From positions 2,542,001-2,606,000 of the forward strand of contig CAWJOU010000005.1 in the NCBI GenBank assembly GCA_963844575.1: 64,000 nt of DNA, written 5' to 3'. Position 1 is the stretch's first letter. Each line of letters starts with the position of its first letter. Shown one piece after another: positions 24,629-33,551 of this stretch. The stretch is from DASZUK01 sp963844575. Its GTDB lineage: Bacteria; Actinomycetota; Acidimicrobiia; Acidimicrobiales; RAAP-2. The notes under the pieces are model-generated. The model was not told where the DNA came from, did not search any database, and saw only the letters and a program-made list of their open reading frames with translations. The translations under genes and the position numbers were made by a program.

Positions 24629-26218
24629 ATGTCGGCACCGAAGGTGACGGTCGTCACCGAGGGGTCGCCGGCCGCCGTGGCCGGGTTCGTTGTCGGCGAC
24701 GAGCTCGTCTCCCTCAACGGGCGGCAGCCCCGCGACGTCATCGAGTACCAGCAGCTCGTCGACACCGACGAGCTGGAGATCATCGTCCGCCGGCCGGTCG
24801 CCGGCGGGCCGCAGCGCGCCGCGGACGAGCAGGACGACGGCCCCAACGGGGGTGAGGACCCTCCCGACGAGAGTGGCGCGGCCGGCAACGGGGGTTCGGA
24901 GGCCCGGGTGCTGACGGTCCGCAAGGAGGCCGGTGAGCCGCTCGGCATCGAGGTCTCGTCGGCCGTCTTCGACCGGATCCGCACGTGCGACAACCACTGC
25001 GCGTTCTGCTTCATCTACCAGCTGCCGAAGGGCATGCGGCGGAGCCTGTACGTCAAGGACGACGACTACCGCCTGTCGTTCCTCTACGGCAACTTCACGA
25101 CGCTGACCCGGTTCACCGAGCTCGACGCGGAGCGGATCGTCGACGAGCGGCTCGGGCCGCTGTTCGTGTCGATCCACGCCACCGACCCGGACGTCCGGTC
25201 CGAGATGCTCCGGAACCCGAAGGGCGCGACGAGCCTGCGTTGGCTCCGGTTCCTGCTCGACGTCGGAATCGAGGTGCACGGCCAGGTCGTCGTCTGCCCG
25301 GGCGTCAACGACGGCCCGGTGCTCACGGACACGTTCACCGGCATCCTCGACGAGTACGCCGGCCTGGCCAGTGTCGGCGTCGTCCCGCTCGGGTTGAGCC
25401 GGTACTCGTCGGAGCCGACGATGCGGCCGCACACGGTCGACGAGGCCGCCGCGGTCTGCGACGAGGTCGGGCGCTGGCAGGCGATCTACGAGTCCGTTCT
25501 CGGCCGCCGGCTCGTCTACGCGTCGGACGAGTACTACCTCCTGGCCGGGCGGCCGCTGCCGCCGGCCGGCGACTACGACGGGTTCCCCCAGCACGAGAAC
25601 GGGATCGGGATGATCAGGGCGTTCGAGCGGGCGTTCGGCGGCGACCGGGCGGCGGTCGACGGCGTCCGGCACGGCTTCTTCGCCGCGGTCGACGGCGCGC
25701 CGGCTACCGGCTACCGGGCGCCGCGGGTGACCGGCGAGGGGACCGCGGCCGGCGGCGGGGCGGCCGCTACCAGCCGGCCGGGTGGGGCAGTTGGCGGGGA
25801 CCGTCGATCCGGGCTCCCGGTGACGGTCGTCACCGGCACGTACGGTGCCCGGGTGCTCGCGCCACTGCTGTCGGCGCGGCCAGACGTCGAGATCCTGACG
25901 GTGGCGAACGACTTCTTCGGTGGCAACATCGGCGTCGCCGGTCTGCTGACCGGAGAGGATCTGGCCCGGGCGCTGGCCGGGCAGCCGGACGGGCGGCGGT
26001 ACCTGATCCCGGACGCGTGCCTGTCGGAGGACCGCTTCCTCGACGGGCTGACGCTGGCGGACCTGCCGCGCCCGGTCGAGGTCGTCCCGACCGACGGGCG
26101 ATCGCTGCGGGCCGCCCTCGACGGCAAGCTCGTGCCGGCCGGCGGCGCGGGGTGCGGGGCCGGCAACGGTGCCGGGGCGGACGCCGCGGCCAGACCGACG
26201 CCGGTGGTGCTTCGATGA
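24629..26218 (+). CDS. DUF512 radical-SAM-like protein with PDZ domain
   Basis: 529 residues. An N-terminal PDZ-like stretch (VTEGSPAAVAGFVVGDELVS) is followed by an acidic linker (60–95), the CxxxCxxC motif at C120, C124 and C127, a TIM-barrel-type region and the DUF512 domain (C-terminal third, with TGTYGARVLAPL and ANDFFGGNIGVAGLLTG). The family is widespread in bacteria next to der but its reaction is unproven. Its stop overlaps the der start as ATGA. Gly/Ala-rich insertions near residues 370–390 and at the C-terminus are probably disordered. Confidence 0.85.
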   Translation: MSAPKVTVVTEGSPAAVAGFVVGDELVSLNGRQPRDVIEYQQLVDTDELEIIVRRPVAGGPQRAADEQDDGPNGGEDPPDESGAAGNGGSEARVLTVRKEAGEPLGIEVSSAVFDRIRTCDNHCAFCFIYQLPKGMRRSLYVKDDDYRLSFLYGNFTTLTRFTELDAERIVDERLGPLFVSIHATDPDVRSEMLRNPKGATSLRWLRFLLDVGIEVHGQVVVCPGVNDGPVLTDTFTGILDEYAGLASVGVVPLGLSRYSSEPTMRPHTVDEAAAVCDEVGRWQAIYESVLGRRLVYASDEYYLLAGRPLPPAGDYDGFPQHENGIGMIRAFERAFGGDRAAVDGVRHGFFAAVDGAPATGYRAPRVTGEGTAAGGGAAATSRPGGAVGGDRRSGLPVTVVTGTYGARVLAPLLSARPDVEILTVANDFFGGNIGVAGLLTGEDLARALAGQPDGRRYLIPDACLSEDRFLDGLTLADLPRPVEVVPTDGRSLRAALDGKLVPAGGAGCGAGNGAGADAAARPTPVVLR

Positions 26219-27642
26219 GCCGCCGGACCGACGCCGGTGCTGCATCGGCGAGCCAGCCGGTCGTCGTCATCGCCGGCCGGCCCAACGTCGGGAAGTCGTC
26301 GCTGGTCAACCGCATCGTCGGCCGTCGAGCCGCGGTCGTCGAGGAGCAGCCGGGGGTGACGAGGGACCGCAAGGCGCTCGACGCGGAGTGGACGGGCGTC
26401 CCGTTCACGATCGTCGACACCGGCGGCTGGCTGGCCGGTGGGACGGCGCTCGACGACAAGGTGAGCGCCCAGGCCGAGAAGGCGGTGGCCGAGGCCGACC
26501 TCGTGCTGCTCGTCGTCGACGTGACGGTCGGCGTGACCGAAGAGGACCTGGCCGCCGCCCGCGTCGTGCGTCGCACGAAGGCGCCGGTCCGCCTCGTCGT
26601 CAACAAGGTCGACGACGTCGGTCGGGAGGGGCAGGCGTGGGAGTTCGTCTCGCTCGGCATCGGCGACCCGTGGCCGGTCAGCGCCATCCACGGCCGCGGC
26701 ACCGGCGACCTGCTCGACGAGGTCGTCAACATCATCGGCACCGCCGCCGGGGCGACCGACGGGAAGAGCGCCAGCCGGACGGGCACGGATGGGGCCGCCG
26801 ATGCCGACGTCCCGGGCCTGATGGCCGTCGACGGGGCACCGGAGCTCGGCGAGCTCGTCTCGGAGGACGGCCGGCCGCCACGAGTCGCGCTCGTCGGCCG
26901 GCCGAACGTCGGGAAGTCGACGCTCTTCAACCGGCTGATCGGCGAGGAGCGGGCGGTCGTCCACGACATGCCGGGAACGACGCGCGACACGATCGACACG
27001 GTCGTCGTCACGCCGGAGGGACCGCTGTGCTTCGTCGACACGGCCGGCATGCGGCGGCCGTCGAAGACGGAGCGGGGGCCGGAGTCGTACTCGGTCCTCC
27101 GGGCGCTCGACGCGCTCGAGGAGGCTGACATCGCGCTGCTCATCATCGACGCGACCGTCGGCGCGACCCACCAGGACCAGCGGCTGGCCGAGCGGATCGG
27201 CGCGTCGGGCTGCCCGGCGGTCGTCGTCCTCAACAAATGGGACCTGATCGCGACGGGGGACCGGGAGGACGTGATGGCCGGCGTCGGGGAGCGGCTGGCG
27301 TTCCTCGGCATCGCACCGGTCCTCCGGGTCTCCGCGACGTCTGGCCGGGGCGCCCACAAGATCCTGCCGGCGCTGATCGCCGCAGTCGACGCGTACCACC
27401 ATCGGGTATCGACCGGCGCCCTGAACCGGGCCCTCCGGGAGATCCAGGCCAGCCACGCCGCGCCCGGCGCCCGGATCCGCTACGGCGTCCAGGGGGCGAT
27501 CGACCCGCCGACGTTCACGCTGTTCGCGACCGGCCGCCTGCCGCAGACGTACCTCCGGTACGTCGAGCGTGGGCTGCGAGAGCATTTCGACCTCGGACCG
27601 ACGCCGATCAAGCTGCGGGTACGGGCCGGCGGCGGGCGGTGA
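26215..27642 (+). CDS. der: Ribosome-assembly GTPase Der (EngA)
   Basis: 475 residues with two GTPase domains in tandem. Each has its P-loop (GRPNVGKSS and GRPNVGKST), the switch segment PGVTRDR or PGTTRDT, DTGG or DTAG, and NKVD or NKWD. The C-terminal KH-like domain begins near residue 380. It is needed for 50S subunit maturation. It is coupled to the DUF512 gene by a 4-base overlap. An acidic/Ala-rich linker of ~40 residues separates the two G domains. Confidence 0.95.
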   Translation: MSRRTDAGAASASQPVVVIAGRPNVGKSSLVNRIVGRRAAVVEEQPGVTRDRKALDAEWTGVPFTIVDTGGWLAGGTALDDKVSAQAEKAVAEADLVLLVVDVTVGVTEEDLAAARVVRRTKAPVRLVVNKVDDVGREGQAWEFVSLGIGDPWPVSAIHGRGTGDLLDEVVNIIGTAAGATDGKSASRTGTDGAADADVPGLMAVDGAPELGELVSEDGRPPRVALVGRPNVGKSTLFNRLIGEERAVVHDMPGTTRDTIDTVVVTPEGPLCFVDTAGMRRPSKTERGPESYSVLRALDALEEADIALLIIDATVGATHQDQRLAERIGASGCPAVVVLNKWDLIATGDREDVMAGVGERLAFLGIAPVLRVSATSGRGAHKILPALIAAVDAYHHRVSTGALNRALREIQASHAAPGARIRYGVQGAIDPPTFTLFATGRLPQTYLRYVERGLREHFDLGPTPIKLRVRAGGGR

Positions 27643-27659
27643 GGGGAGCGGGTCGACCG

Positions 27660-27881
27660 GTGACGGAGCAGGTCAAGGAGCACTGGTGTGAGGGCTGCGA
27701 GAAGCTGATCGAGGACGACGACCTCTACGAGGACGGCACGTGCCCGACGTGCGGGACCCAGGTCACCGAGCCGATGCGGCGGCCGGTGCCGTGGTACTTC
27801 AAGTTCATGATCCTCGCGTCGGTCGTCTACCTCGGCTACCGGGCCTACCAGGGCATCACCTGGATCGCCCATCACGTCTGA
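27660..27881 (+). CDS. Small zinc-ribbon membrane protein
   Basis: 73 residues from a GTG 17 bases after der. Four cysteines in two CxxC pairs (WCEGCEK and TCPTCGT) form a zinc ribbon, followed by a basic stretch and one membrane helix (WYFKFMILASVVYLGYRAY). Orientation is probably ribbon in the cytoplasm. Function unknown; close spacing to der and to the next gene (one base) suggests a shared transcript. Confidence 0.8.
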   Translation: MTEQVKEHWCEGCEKLIEDDDLYEDGTCPTCGTQVTEPMRRPVPWYFKFMILASVVYLGYRAYQGITWIAHHV

Positions 27882-27882
27882 C

Positions 27883-28401
27883 ATGGCGATCTACCGGCTC
27901 GGCGACCTCGTACCCGACATCGACCCGGACGCGTACGTCCACCCACAGGCGACCGTCATCGGCGACGTCACGATCGGTCCGGACGCGTCGATCTGGCCCG
28001 GTGCGGTGCTGCGGGGCGACTACGGCGCCATCGTCGTCGGCGCCCGGTCGTCCGTGCAGGACGGCACCGTCATCCACGCCGGCCCGGGGTTCCCGACCGT
28101 CGTCGGTGCCGGCTGTGCCATCGGCCATCTCGCCCACCTCGAGGGCTGCACGATGGAGGACGGCTCGCTCGTCGGCTCCGGATCGGTCGTCCTGCACTTC
28201 GCGGTCGTCGGCACCGGCGCGGTCGTCGGCGCCAATGCGGTCGTGCCCAACAAGATGGTCATCCCGGCCGGCGCGCTCGCCCTCGGCATCCCGGCGAGGA
28301 TCCAGCCGGGCGCATCGAACCTCGAGATGATCCGGATCACTGTCGACGAGTACGTCGCCAACGGCCGGCGGTTCCGGGAAGAGCTCGAGCGGCTCGACTG
28401 A
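27883..28401 (+). CDS. Gamma-carbonic-anhydrase-family hexapeptide protein
   Basis: 172 residues forming a left-handed beta helix: repeated hexapeptides such as ATVIGD, VTIGPD, ASIWPG and VLRGDYG. Metal-ligand positions are seen as HAG and GHLAHLEG. Members of the YrdA/PaaY/CaiE group trimerise and bind zinc or iron; some are carbonic anhydrases, others thioesterases. The gene ends the der run and is followed by a hairpin terminator. Confidence 0.85.
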   Translation: MAIYRLGDLVPDIDPDAYVHPQATVIGDVTIGPDASIWPGAVLRGDYGAIVVGARSSVQDGTVIHAGPGFPTVVGAGCAIGHLAHLEGCTMEDGSLVGSGSVVLHFAVVGTGAVVGANAVVPNKMVIPAGALALGIPARIQPGASNLEMIRITVDEYVANGRRFREELERLD

Positions 28402-28402
28402 C

Positions 28403-28422
28403 CGTGGTCGAACCCGGCCACG
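28403..28422 (+). terminator. Hairpin after the der–carbonic anhydrase run
   Basis: CGTGGTC and GGCCACG form a 7-bp stem (one G·U) around GAACCC, starting two bases after the stop codon. There is no T-run, as is common in high-GC actinobacteria. Confidence 0.5.
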
Positions 28423-28464
28423 ACTGCAGGCTCGCTTTGTCGAAGCGTCTCGTGCGACCGTAGT

Positions 28465-28483
28465 TTGAGCACTCACCGCTCAA
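28465..28483 (+). promoter_or_regulatory. Inverted repeat upstream of secreted protein gene
   Basis: TTGAGC–7 bases–GCTCAA is a perfect 6-bp inverted repeat about 80 bp before the GTG at 28564. It lies in a relatively AT-richer stretch and could be an operator or a second terminator arm. No clear -10 box was recognised. Confidence 0.3.
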
Positions 28484-28563
28484 GACAACCGAGCACCAGT
28501 CCGACAGAATTGATCACGGAAGCAACTCGTCCTTTGGCGATCGCCGGGGAGAAGGAGGGTTTG

Positions 28564-29115
28564 GTGGGTACTGGCAGATCGAAGACCCTGTATCTGGTGG
28601 CGGGCGCCGCTCTGGCCTTCGCCGCTGGCGGGGTGACCCTCGCGGCGACGGCCGGGCCGGCCGGCGCGGCCACATCCGCCGGCATCACCGTGAAGGTCAC
28701 CGGCGCCTTCAACGGCACGCTGCACGCCCCGCCGAACGACTGCCAGACAACCACCGCCAAGGGAGGTCAGATCAGCTTCACAGGCAAGCTGAAGGGCTCC
28801 AAGGCCGACGAGTGGACGCTCACCTTCCTCGCTCCGCACGCCGGCAAGTGGCCTGGGCACACCTCGGGCGACAAGATCGGGTCGTCGTCTTTCGTCTTGC
28901 AGTCCAACGACGGTCGGTCATGGGTAGCCACCAAGGGCTCCTTCATCACCAACGGGACGTCCGGGAGTGCCAACATCACAATGGGGCCCGAAGACATCTC
29001 CGAAGTGCGGGCGAAGGGGAACTTCCACATCGCCGCCAACTGGAACTGCGCGGCCCCGCCCACCACCACCACGACGACGGCCGCCGCCACATCCACATCC
29101 ACATCTTCGACATAG
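28564..29115 (+). CDS. Secreted protein of unknown function with Thr-rich C-terminus
   Basis: 183 residues from a GTG placed 4 bases after AAGGAGGG, which decides the start over an upstream in-frame ATG. Residues 1–37 are a signal peptide (TGRSKTLYLVAGAALAFAAG, cut near AGAAT). The mature part has ~130 residues of alternating beta-type sequence with two cysteines (PPNDC and NWNC) and ends in a low-complexity Thr/Ala/Ser tail. I do not recognise the domain. The neighbouring gene is tRNA-Pro, so it probably forms its own unit. Confidence 0.65.
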   Translation: MGTGRSKTLYLVAGAALAFAAGGVTLAATAGPAGAATSAGITVKVTGAFNGTLHAPPNDCQTTTAKGGQISFTGKLKGSKADEWTLTFLAPHAGKWPGHTSGDKIGSSSFVLQSNDGRSWVATKGSFITNGTSGSANITMGPEDISEVRAKGNFHIAANWNCAAPPTTTTTTAAATSTSTSST

Positions 29116-29297
29116 GGCGGCATCGGCCGAGGAAACCCCCTCACCGAGCCGACTAGGGTGGTGCCCCTGCTCAGCGCCCCAGTGGGCCACCAGCGACCCG
29201 TCGGGGAGCGTCCGTTTGCAATCCGCTTGCAAAATCGGGCCAGATCGGACGGATCGGTCGAGGTCTCCGAAGGCAAAAGCGCAGGTGAGAGTAGTAG

Positions 29298-29372
29298 CGG
29301 GCTGTGGCGCAGCTTGGTTAGCGCGCTTGACTGGGGGTCAAGAGGTCCCGGGTTCAAATCCCGGCAGCCCGA
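29298..29372 (+). tRNA. tRNA-Pro (anticodon GGG)
   Basis: Normal cloverleaf: acceptor CGGGCTG with CAGCCCG, D-arm GCGC…GCGC, anticodon stem CTTGA/TCAAG with loop CTGGGGG (anticodon GGG, reads CCC/CCU), and T-arm CCGGG–TTCAAAT–CCCGG. Discriminator base A at 29372; CCA is not encoded. An IS630-family element is inserted at the CTAG directly after it, so its native terminator has been moved away. Confidence 0.95.
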
Positions 29373-30485
29373 CTAGTGTCGTGAGTCGCCGATCCGCTGA
29401 AGATATCCAGCGAGTGACTCGAGGATCTCGTCGGCCGTCTTCGTCCAGACGTAGGGACGGGGGTTCTCGTTCCAAGTGCCGATCCAAGAGGTGATGGAGT
29501 CGGCGAGCTCCTTCACGCTGCGGTGGGTGCCCCGGCGGATCCACTTGGTGGTGATCTCGGCGAACCACCGCTCGACCAGGTTGAGCCAGCTCGACGACGT
29601 CGGCGTGAAGTGCACGTGGAACCGGGGGTGGGCGAGCAGCCACTTCTTGATGGCCGGGGTCTTGTGGGTGGAAGCGTTGTCGATGACCAGGTGGACGTCG
29701 AGGTCTTTGGGCACGTTCTTGTCGATCAGGTTCAAGAACTTCTTGAACTCGATGGCCCGGTGCTGGGGAGTGAGCTGGTGGGTGACCTCCCCGGTCGCCA
29801 AGTTGAGCGCGGCATAGAGGTCGATGGTGCCGTTGCGCTTGTAGTCGTGGCTTTGGCGCTGGGGGACCCCGGGCAGGAGCGGAAAGATGGGCTGGGTCCG
29901 ATCGAGGGCCTGGACCTGGGTCTTCTCGTCGACCGCCAGCACGACGGCATGGTCCGGTGGGTTCATGTAGAGCCCGACCACGTCACGGACCTTCTCGATG
30001 AACTGGGGATCGCTCGACAGCTTGAACGTGTCCACCAGGTGCGGCTTCAACCCGAACGCCCGCCAGATCCGACTGACCGCCGACTGGGACATGCCGGTCG
30101 CCTTGGCCATCGAACGGGTCGACCAGTGGGTGGCGTCGGTCGGGGTCTCCTCCAACGTCTTGACCACCACCGCCTCGACGTGGTCGTCAGTGACGGTGCG
30201 GGGGCTGCCCGGACGGGGCTCGTCAGAGAGGCCTTCGAGGCGCTTGGTGATGAACCGGTCCCGCCACTTGCCCACCGTGACCGGGTGCACACCCAGGCCG
30301 GCCGCCACCATCTGGTTGGTTGCTCCCGCCTCGGCACAGGCCAGCACGATCCTGGCCCGCAGTGCCAGGGCCTGAGCGCTCTTCGGACGCCTCGCCCAGC
30401 GTTCGAGGGTCTGGCGCTCGTCGTCGGTCAGGACGAGCGGTTTCTTCGGTCGGCCGGTTCTGGGCATGTGCACCTCCATGGTCAC
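29373..30485 (-). CDS. IS630-family transposase
   Basis: 370 residues. N-terminal helix-turn-helix region (ATNQMVAAGLGVHPVTVGKW and a second one around SQSAVSRIWRAFG), then the DDE catalytic core: D in LAVDEKTQ, D in HLVIDNASTHK and E in WLNLVERWF. All three acidic residues are intact. The frame reads through the left end of the element; its last codons lie in the terminal repeat and the TAG stop is made from the target TA and the flanking C of CTAG. The element is therefore likely still competent. Confidence 0.93.
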   Translation of the reverse strand: MTMEVHMPRTGRPKKPLVLTDDERQTLERWARRPKSAQALALRARIVLACAEAGATNQMVAAGLGVHPVTVGKWRDRFITKRLEGLSDEPRPGSPRTVTDDHVEAVVVKTLEETPTDATHWSTRSMAKATGMSQSAVSRIWRAFGLKPHLVDTFKLSSDPQFIEKVRDVVGLYMNPPDHAVVLAVDEKTQVQALDRTQPIFPLLPGVPQRQSHDYKRNGTIDLYAALNLATGEVTHQLTPQHRAIEFKKFLNLIDKNVPKDLDVHLVIDNASTHKTPAIKKWLLAHPRFHVHFTPTSSSWLNLVERWFAEITTKWIRRGTHRSVKELADSITSWIGTWNENPRPYVWTKTADEILESLAGYLQRIGDSRH

Positions 30486-30558
30486 ATGCCCGAACGCGCC
30501 CCCCGCCCCGAAATTCCCGATCAGCCGATATTCCCTATGAACTGGTGACTCGGAACAC
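29376..30558 (-). mobile_element. Complete IS630-family insertion sequence
   Basis: 1183 bp. Imperfect terminal inverted repeats: 29376–29390 and 30544–30558 match at 11 of 15 positions (GTGT…GAGTC.CC). The element is flanked by TA at 29374–29375 and 30559–30560, the duplication expected for the family, and CTAG is reconstituted at both junctions. The unoccupied site would have been CTAG beginning one base after the tRNA-Pro discriminator base. The orientation is opposite to the tRNA. Confidence 0.88.
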
Positions 30559-30756
30559 TAGAGCAGGTCAAAGGAAGTTTGCGACGCGGGCCGAGCCTCC
30601 GAACGAACGGTTTGGTGGTCCTCCCGGCCTGTCGGTGGCATGCTCTTAGCGCAGTGCAGTGTGGGGGGCCTCGCGTGCCGAACTGGCGCAAAGAGCGACG
30701 CTGTCGTCGTTCGAGAGGGTGGGGGAGCGCCTCGCCTTCTCCGCAAGGAGGCTGAA

Positions 30757-31533
30757 ATGGTCGGACTGCAAGTGAAGGATGCCGTCGCCGAGCTCGAAAG
30801 CGGCTATCTCGCTCCGTCGTGCGAAGCGGAGGGCACCGTCCGAAGCGCACTGTTCCACCCGGACGGCTACTCCCTCTGGGAGCTCGAGGCCGAGCTCACC
30901 GCCGGGTCCGAATTGCGATGGGGCGAAGACCACGGCGACGAAGTGGTGTTCGTGCTCGACGGGGAGTTGGCGCTCGACGGGACCGTCTGCGACCCGCAGA
31001 CGGCAGTGATCGTCGAGGCGGGTGTGCCGACGATCGCCCGGGCCGTCAGCGACACGAAGATCTTGCACTTCGGCCCGGCCACGGCGGACGCACCGGTCGA
31101 CGGCCTCCTCGGCCCGGCCCTCGGCACCGGACGCCAGGTCCACGTCGTGGGCCGGGAAGACGCACCACAGGTGGGTTCGGGGGACGGGCCGGGAGCGGTC
31201 TACTACGCCGATTCGAGCTGCCTGACGTGCCGGATCGCCTTTTTCGAGGTCCATTGCGGCACCCCCCACGTCATCTCGTCACATACGCACTCGCAGGACG
31301 AGATCATCCGGGTGATGACCGGCGAGCTCCGGGTCGGCCGGGTAAGGGTCTCCGCCGGCATGAGCATCGCCGTCCCGGGCGAACTTCGCTACGGCTTCCG
31401 CACGCCGGGACCGTACTCGTTCCTCAATTATCGTCGGGACGCCTCGTTGTACGTCGGGGCTCCTGGCAGTACGCCGATCGTCGAGGGAGCCGAGGCGTCA
31501 CGCCAGATGGCCTCCGGGCAAGAGCTGGGCTGA
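30757..31533 (+). CDS. Bicupin-type protein
   Basis: 258 residues from an ATG preceded by AAGGAGG. Two cupin-like halves are visible. The first (residues ~30–110) has LRWGEDHGDEVVFVLDGELAL; the second (~165–245) has HVISSHTHSQDEIIRVMTGE, whose HxH…E arrangement can bind a metal. It ends 8 bases before the dehydrogenase gene, so they form an operon. Possible roles are a dioxygenase, isomerase or sugar/aromatic-compound sensor. Substrate unknown. It is the first gene after the IS630 element. Confidence 0.7.
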   Translation: MVGLQVKDAVAELESGYLAPSCEAEGTVRSALFHPDGYSLWELEAELTAGSELRWGEDHGDEVVFVLDGELALDGTVCDPQTAVIVEAGVPTIARAVSDTKILHFGPATADAPVDGLLGPALGTGRQVHVVGREDAPQVGSGDGPGAVYYADSSCLTCRIAFFEVHCGTPHVISSHTHSQDEIIRVMTGELRVGRVRVSAGMSIAVPGELRYGFRTPGPYSFLNYRRDASLYVGAPGSTPIVEGAEASRQMASGQELG

Positions 31534-31541
31534 CGAAGTCG

Positions 31542-32378
31542 ATGGGACGGGTTGAAGGGAAGGTGGCGTTCATCACCGGCGCCGCCCGGGGTCAGGGACG
31601 GGCCCATGCGGTGCGGCTGGCCGAGGAAGGTGCCCACATCGTCGCCATCGACGCCCTCGGGTCGTATTCGACCGTCGCCTATCCAATGGCGACGCAGGAG
31701 GATCTCGACGAGACGGTCCGGCTGGTCGAGGGACTGGACCGGCGGATCCTGGCCCGCCAGGCCGACGTGCGCAGTCGCGCCGAGCTCCAGGCAGTGGTAG
31801 ACGAGGCGTTGGCCACCTTCGGCGCCATCGACGTGGTGTCCGCCAACGCCGGGATCGCGCCGCTCGGGCTGCCCTTCTGGGAGATGTCCGAGGCGCAGTG
31901 GGACGACTGCCTGGACGTCAACCTCAAAGGGGTCTGGCTCACCTGTTCGGTGGTCGTTCCGTCGATGATCGAACGAGACCGGGGCGGTTCGATCATCGTG
32001 ACGAGCTCCGGCGCCGGCCTGTTGGGCGCCCCCCACCTCGCCGACTACAACTCGTCCAAGCACGGCGTCATCGGCCTTATGCGGACCATGGCCAACGAGC
32101 TCGCCCGGCACTACATCCGGGTCAACGCCATCTGCCCGACGGTCGTCGATACCCCCATGGTCCAGAACGACCAGCTGTACCGGCTCTTCCGGCCCGACCT
32201 CGACAACCCGCAACAGGCCGATGTCATCGAATCGTTTCGACGGATGAACGCCATGCCGGAGCCGTGGATCGAACCGGTCGACGTCAGCAACGCCGTCCTG
32301 TGGCTGGCGTCGGAGGAAGCCCGCTACGTGACCGGAGTCGCCCTGCCGGTCGATCTCGGCAGCAGCATCAAGATGTAG
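31542..32378 (+). CDS. Mycofactocin-type short-chain dehydrogenase
   Basis: 278 residues. The nucleotide-binding start GKVAFITGAARGQGRAHAV, the inserted segment with YPMATQEDLDETVRLVEGLD and the ADVRSRAEL strand are the hallmark of SDRs with tightly bound NAD that use mycofactocin as the external acceptor. The catalytic Ser lies in TSSGAGLLG and YxxxK in YNSSKHG. Such enzymes oxidise alcohols, often terpenoid. The mycofactocin genes are not in this window. Its end overlaps the convergent sigma-factor gene by 11 bases. Confidence 0.88.
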   Translation: MGRVEGKVAFITGAARGQGRAHAVRLAEEGAHIVAIDALGSYSTVAYPMATQEDLDETVRLVEGLDRRILARQADVRSRAELQAVVDEALATFGAIDVVSANAGIAPLGLPFWEMSEAQWDDCLDVNLKGVWLTCSVVVPSMIERDRGGSIIVTSSGAGLLGAPHLADYNSSKHGVIGLMRTMANELARHYIRVNAICPTVVDTPMVQNDQLYRLFRPDLDNPQQADVIESFRRMNAMPEPWIEPVDVSNAVLWLASEEARYVTGVALPVDLGSSIKM

Positions 32379-33543
32379 GTGCCGCGAGCTCCGACAGGCG
32401 ACGAACGAGAAACCGACGCTCCGGGTCGGTGACGGTCAGTCGTAGGGCGGCCTCGAACGCCTGGCGGGCTTCGTCGTCGCGGCCGAGACGGCGGAGCAGC
32501 TCGGCCCGGGTCGAATGGAGATAGCGGTACCCGCCGAGATCGAGCGCGTCGACGAGCTCGAGCGCTCGTCCGGGTTCACCCGCCTCGGTGACAGCCACGG
32601 CGTGATTGAGGGCGACGACCGGTGAGCCGGTGAGAAGTTGGAGGCGTTCGTAGAGCACCGTGATCTCGTGCCAGTCGATGTCCTCCTCGGCCTGCAGCGA
32701 GGCGATCGCCGCCTGGAGCACATACGGCCCGGTGGCCGATCGCAGGGCCAGCGCTTGTTCGAGCGCTGAGCGGCCGGCGTCGACCTTCGCCGGGTCGTGC
32801 CGGGAGCGGTCCTGCTCGGCCAGCGGGATCAGCTCGCCCTCCACCACTCGGGCTTGGCGACGGGAGTCGTGGAGCAGCATCAGCGCGACCAGCCCGTACA
32901 CCTCTGGTTCGTCGGTCATCAGCTCGGCCAGCAGTCGGCCCAGACTGATCGCCTCAGCGGCCAGATCGCCCCGGTCGGTGAAGCCCTCGTTGAAGATCAG
33001 GTAGATCACGGCCAGGACGGCGGACAAGCGGTCCGGGAGCACCCGGTCGGCGGGCACCGCGAACGGGATCGCGGTCGCCTTGATCTTGGCCTTGGCTCGC
33101 GAGAGCCGGCGCTTCATCGTCTCCTCGGACACGAGGAAGGCGCGGGCGATCTCCTCGGTGGTGAGGCCTCCCAGGGCCCGCAGCGTCAGCGCCACCTGCG
33201 CCTCGACGGGCAGTGCCGGATGGCAGCAGGTGAAGATCAGCTTCAGGCGCTCGTCGCCGATCGTGCTGTCGTCGAGGTCGATGTCGTCCATGGTCGCGGT
33301 CAGCCGATCGTTCTGGAGCAGCCGATGCTTTCCTTCGAGGGTCTGCTCGCGTCGGATGCGGTCGATGGCCCGGTTGCGCCCGGTGGCCACCAGCCAGGCC
33401 ACCGGGTATTGCGGCACCCCGTCCCGGGGCCACCGCTCAGCCGCGATGGCGAAGGCCTCCTGAGCGGCTTCCTCGGCGAGGTCTATGTCACCGAGGAAGC
33501 CGCACAGGGAAGCCAGGACGCGACCCCACTCCCGCCGGAACAC
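32368..33543 (-). CDS. ECF42-type sigma factor with long C-terminal domain
   Basis: 391 residues from a GTG at 33543. Sigma region 2 is seen in LAEEAAQEAFAIAAERWP and AWLVATGRNRAIDRIRRE; region 4 in ALGGLTTEEIARAFLVSEETMKRRL. The C-terminal ~200 residues have TPR-like helices ending ELLRRLGRDDEARQAFEAAL, as in ECF42 factors, which have no anti-sigma factor and are linked to DGPF proteins. That partner lies just upstream. A CTG at 33555 overlapping the partner's TGA (CTGA) would add IEEV before FRREWGRV, matching family N-termini better than the GTG. Confidence 0.88.
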   Translation of the reverse strand: MFRREWGRVLASLCGFLGDIDLAEEAAQEAFAIAAERWPRDGVPQYPVAWLVATGRNRAIDRIRREQTLEGKHRLLQNDRLTATMDDIDLDDSTIGDERLKLIFTCCHPALPVEAQVALTLRALGGLTTEEIARAFLVSEETMKRRLSRAKAKIKATAIPFAVPADRVLPDRLSAVLAVIYLIFNEGFTDRGDLAAEAISLGRLLAELMTDEPEVYGLVALMLLHDSRRQARVVEGELIPLAEQDRSRHDPAKVDAGRSALEQALALRSATGPYVLQAAIASLQAEEDIDWHEITVLYERLQLLTGSPVVALNHAVAVTEAGEPGRALELVDALDLGGYRYLHSTRAELLRRLGRDDEARQAFEAALRLTVTDPERRFLVRRLSELAAPTS

Positions 33544-33551
33544 TTCTTCGA

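Noticed and set aside
29158..29376. 72-codon open frame covering tRNA-Pro
   Set aside because: It encodes the tRNA itself; coincidence.
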